Source: Adiantum capillus-veneris (Eukaryota > Streptophyta > Polypodiopsida > Polypodiales > Pteridaceae). From it: DNA of 64,000 bases. The notes below the pieces were generated by a model. The model saw nothing but the letters and a program-made list of their open reading frames with translations, was not told the DNA's origin and ran no database searches. This document shows, piece after piece, positions 61,604-64,000 of this stretch. The position numbers and the translations under genes are program-made. Location: positions 20,714,451 to 20,778,450 of the forward strand of contig CM043948.1 in assembly GCA_014529385.2 (NCBI GenBank), given 5' to 3'. The number at the start of each line of letters is the position of its first letter. Positions within the stretch are counted from its first letter, which is position 1.

Positions 61604-61625
61604 ATAGAGAGAGAGAGAGAGAGAG
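61604..61625. repeat. Short (GA)n microsatellite
   Basis: About 10 GA units outside LINE B, in GC-rich sequence that has no recognised gene. Confidence 0.95.
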
Positions 61626-62434
61626 GGGACATTGAGCTTGGGACCACTTCTCAGAACACCAACTGTAAGGTGTAAGGTGTGCAGGTGTCACCAGGAGGTG
61701 TATTTTTCATGTTGCCTTCCGTAAATAAGTACTAGATATTTTTATTTATTTTTATTTTTACTTGTTTTCCCCGGAACCCTTGAAAAGGTGCAAGTGGACA
61801 TTGCATGGCCAGTGTGAAACGGCTGCGGCCGAATAGGTTTCTCACAGCGGAAGTCTGGGTCGGTCAGTCTGGGACTGGTCGGGCCAGTTAGCACTGAATT
61901 CTGATGAGTATGGAAGCCTGTGTGCGCCAAATGAAGTCTGGGCCACTCGGAAAGTCACTTATAACTTTATAAGTCAGTGGGAACTAGAGAATTAACTCAA
62001 GAGGGGTAAACTAGACACATGGCGGTTCCAGGTGGATTTTCCACTTCCATCAGCAAGAGGGGGCGCCCAATTTGAGAGAGGAGGCTGATTTTTGCATCAA
62101 GTGAGCTACAGTGTGTGTGTGAGTAGTGGGTGCAGGTCTACAGCTTTAATGGAAAGCTTGCCTTCTCCTCTGTCTCATGTAGCGCGATGACTTGCTCTCG
62201 TGCATCTCTCCCCCTTTTTGGCACATATGGTAATGCCCCACTAGTTGGGCTATTCAGATGAACATGTACAGTTCTGGGGGTTTATGCGCGTTTGCCAAGG
62301 CAAGAGCCTTCTGAACAGGAACCGGATTAGCTAATTGCTAATCCCCCACAAGTACGCACAGTTCCATTGCGAAAGATTGCGAGTTTGGAGAGTTTTCTCG
62401 CGTGAAAACTCGTCCAATTCATAGGGGAACTGTC

Positions 62435-62660
62435 CCATTGCGTGCGGGAGCCCTTGGGACACGCGTAGGCGTGTTCACTCCGCTAAAAACGATCCGAAAC
62501 AACGAATTACAGCCTGCTGTGTTTTTCTGCAGGTTTAGGGTTTCGCACCTAAACTGCAAGGGAACCCCGGGGGAGCCTCGTGAGAGCCTTGGGATGCGTG
62601 TACAAGCTTTTGGGCACCCGGCAGTGAAAAACAGGGAATTAGAGCCCGCTGAATTTCTGT
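62435..62660. repeat. Degenerate direct duplication
   Basis: Two stretches of about 110-120 bases share GGAGCC, CTTGGGA, GCGTG, GGGAATTA/CGAATTA, AGCCYGCTG and TTTCTG in the same order. Probably an internal repeat of the LTR or leader. Confidence 0.4.
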
Positions 62661-63104
62661 GACAGCTCACCAGAAAGCTTCCAGATAGCGAGGGAATCCG
62701 TCCTAGACACGTGCTTTTGACCTACAGGGGTTTTTGCGCCGTTATGCTGCCAAAATCAGGCCGAAAACCTGCATTTTCAGCCCTCGCCAAGTTTGGACAG
62801 CTTTGTGAAAGCTTGTGCGAAGTGGTCGGATCGTCTACCTTAATTTGAATTAAGAAATACCAAAAGGGGTCTTTGGGGCCTACAGGGTGTCGGTCTCGTG
62901 TGCGCAGTGACATTCTAGTCGCTGGACGCAACTGTGTTCTCTTCCCTTCTCAGTGCTCTGTGTAAAGTTAACAGGTAATTGAAATAGTACCGCCCTCTAC
63001 GTTGTACAGGCCAGTTATATGGTTCCAATGACGGGATAGTCACTTTTTCTTCAAAAAGTGCAACGTGGATTGTTGTGGGTGAAAGCAACACAGAGCTTGT
63101 CGTT

Positions 63105-64000
63105 ATGGCAGAGAAGAGAGACCAAGTACCTGAAGAGGGATCTTCCTCACATGGCACGGAGAAAGTTCCTTCAACTCTTCAAGAAGAGGACAGGTTGTTT
63201 AGAACTCAACTGCGTTGCTGCATGGACATGTTTCAGCAGTTGGCTAACAACCCAAGGATGCAGGAGTTCTTACAGGCTCCGACACAGGGTTTTCAGCCTC
63301 CTACACAGGGCATGACTGAGCCGTTGCAGGAAAAGGAGATTTCCAATGCGCACAGGACTCATGATGCTCGAGGGAAAGCCCATGTGATTGAGCAACTAGC
63401 GGTGTCCAATGATCCAAAGCAACTTGCTTTAGCTGGACAAGAACCGTTTGTGAATGGTCAAGGGAGTAATGAATACGCTATGCGTCAGACCCTTCCCTTA
63501 CCTAATACTTATCTTGGTTATTTTGGAGGTGGTTCAATGTTTCAAGCTATGGCTGGACCTTCCACAGGTTATATGCCAGGGAATGTGTTCGGGACAATGC
63601 AAACAGGCATGGGTAACCCTATGTACGCGAACATGGGTGTCCAACCAGGTTTTCAGGGTGCCTATGGCCAATTTCGAGTGCCTGGAACACAATTTGGTAT
63701 GGCTGGTTTTTCGCAGCCATACGTACCAAATGCAGATACCACAGGTAAAACAGTTGATGCGAGTGCTGGAATGAGCAATCATGGAGCACCACTGTTACAG
63801 GCACCTGTTTATGATAATGTGGCTCCTTTGAGTCAGCTTAAGGATTACAAGGAAGGTGGGCAGGGAGTGAAGTTTGAAACTTTCAGAGGAACTGAGGATC
63901 AACTGAAGGCTTAGACCTTCATACAGCAGTTCGATGCAGCTTATGCAGGAGGAAACTTCACGGAATCTTCAAAGATACGCAAGGCTGCCACTTTCTTGGA
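63105..64000 (+). pseudogene. Retrotransposon gag with an internal stop, partial
   Basis: From the ATG at 63105 (MAEKRDQVPEEGSS) the frame has a Gln/Gly/Met-rich low-complexity middle (about residues 140-225) and enters a gag domain: VKFETFRGTEDQLKA, a TAG stop at 63912-63914, then TFIQQFDAAYAGGNF and RKAATFLE to the window edge in the same frame. The pattern matches the retrotrans_gag family of Ty3/gypsy elements, where a Gln (CAG) would be expected at the stop. The element is therefore probably inactive unless the stop is suppressed. Confidence 0.72.

Larger units (their letters stand above)
61660..64000 (+). mobile_element. 5' part of an LTR retrotransposon running off the window
   Basis: A gag gene starts at 63105, preceded by about 1.4 kb of sequence without genes that should hold the 5' LTR and leader. 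The LTR may start TGTAAGGTG near 61669, but its end and primer site are unclear; TGGTTCCAATGACGGGAT at 63019-63036 is a weak primer-site candidate. Assignment rests on the gag homology. Confidence 0.6.

Overview
The window is nuclear DNA from a land plant with a large, repeat-rich genome. The only clear host gene is a multi-exon, plant-type selenium-binding protein gene (SBP1 / methanethiol-oxidase family). Introns, plant-type Ty1/copia, Ty3/gypsy and L1 remnants, and very long GA/GT microsatellites all fit. Two LINEs whose ORF1 has a coiled coil plus RRM-like layout, rather than the zinc-knuckle ORF1 usual in seed plants, suggest a non-seed plant such as a fern. That last point is an inference.

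Layout: 0.2-1.0 kb, an unidentified spliced plus-strand ORF. 1.6-6.4 kb, a decayed L1 LINE. 6.47-9.19 kb, a compact LTR retrotransposon with two 321-bp LTRs and almost no pol. 9.5-11.5 kb, compound microsatellites. 12.08-12.83 kb, a 5'-truncated minus-strand copy of the same L1 family. 13.6-26.7 kb, a minus-strand LTR-retrotransposon complex: a diverged LTR, a long AT-rich interior with stacked unidentified minus-strand ORFs, a primer-binding site, four head-to-tail LTR copies of about 0.97 kb, a polypurine tract, and a second interior. 28.9-32.37 kb, a LINE with intact ORF1 and a nearly complete ORF2 (LINE A). 32.37-37.1 kb, a decayed Ty3/gypsy gag-pol that abuts the LINE. 37.9-43.5 kb, two copia remnants, the second nearly full length. 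45.4-46.5 kb, a minus-strand gypsy gag fragment with its primer-binding site. 48.6-54.4 kb, six coding exons of SBP1 on the minus strand. 56.1-61.3 kb, a second minus-strand LINE (LINE B) with probable target-site duplications. 61.7-64.0 kb, the 5' part of a plus-strand LTR element whose gag runs off the window.

SBP1 is uninterrupted over all six visible exons and its splice phases are consistent, so it is probably functional. Its first exon (about 50 residues) is not visible. Intron 1 is at least 9.6 kb and holds LINE B and probably the right-hand LTR element. Everything else is mobile or repetitive DNA, mostly broken by stops and frameshifts.

I found no convincing new biological system. 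The features most worth a second look are the LTR-derived tandem array at 20.26-24.15 kb with primer-binding site and polypurine tract on opposite sides, the unidentified minus-strand ORF cluster at 15.7-17.6 kb, the non-autonomous LTR element at 6.47-9.19 kb, and the two LINEs.
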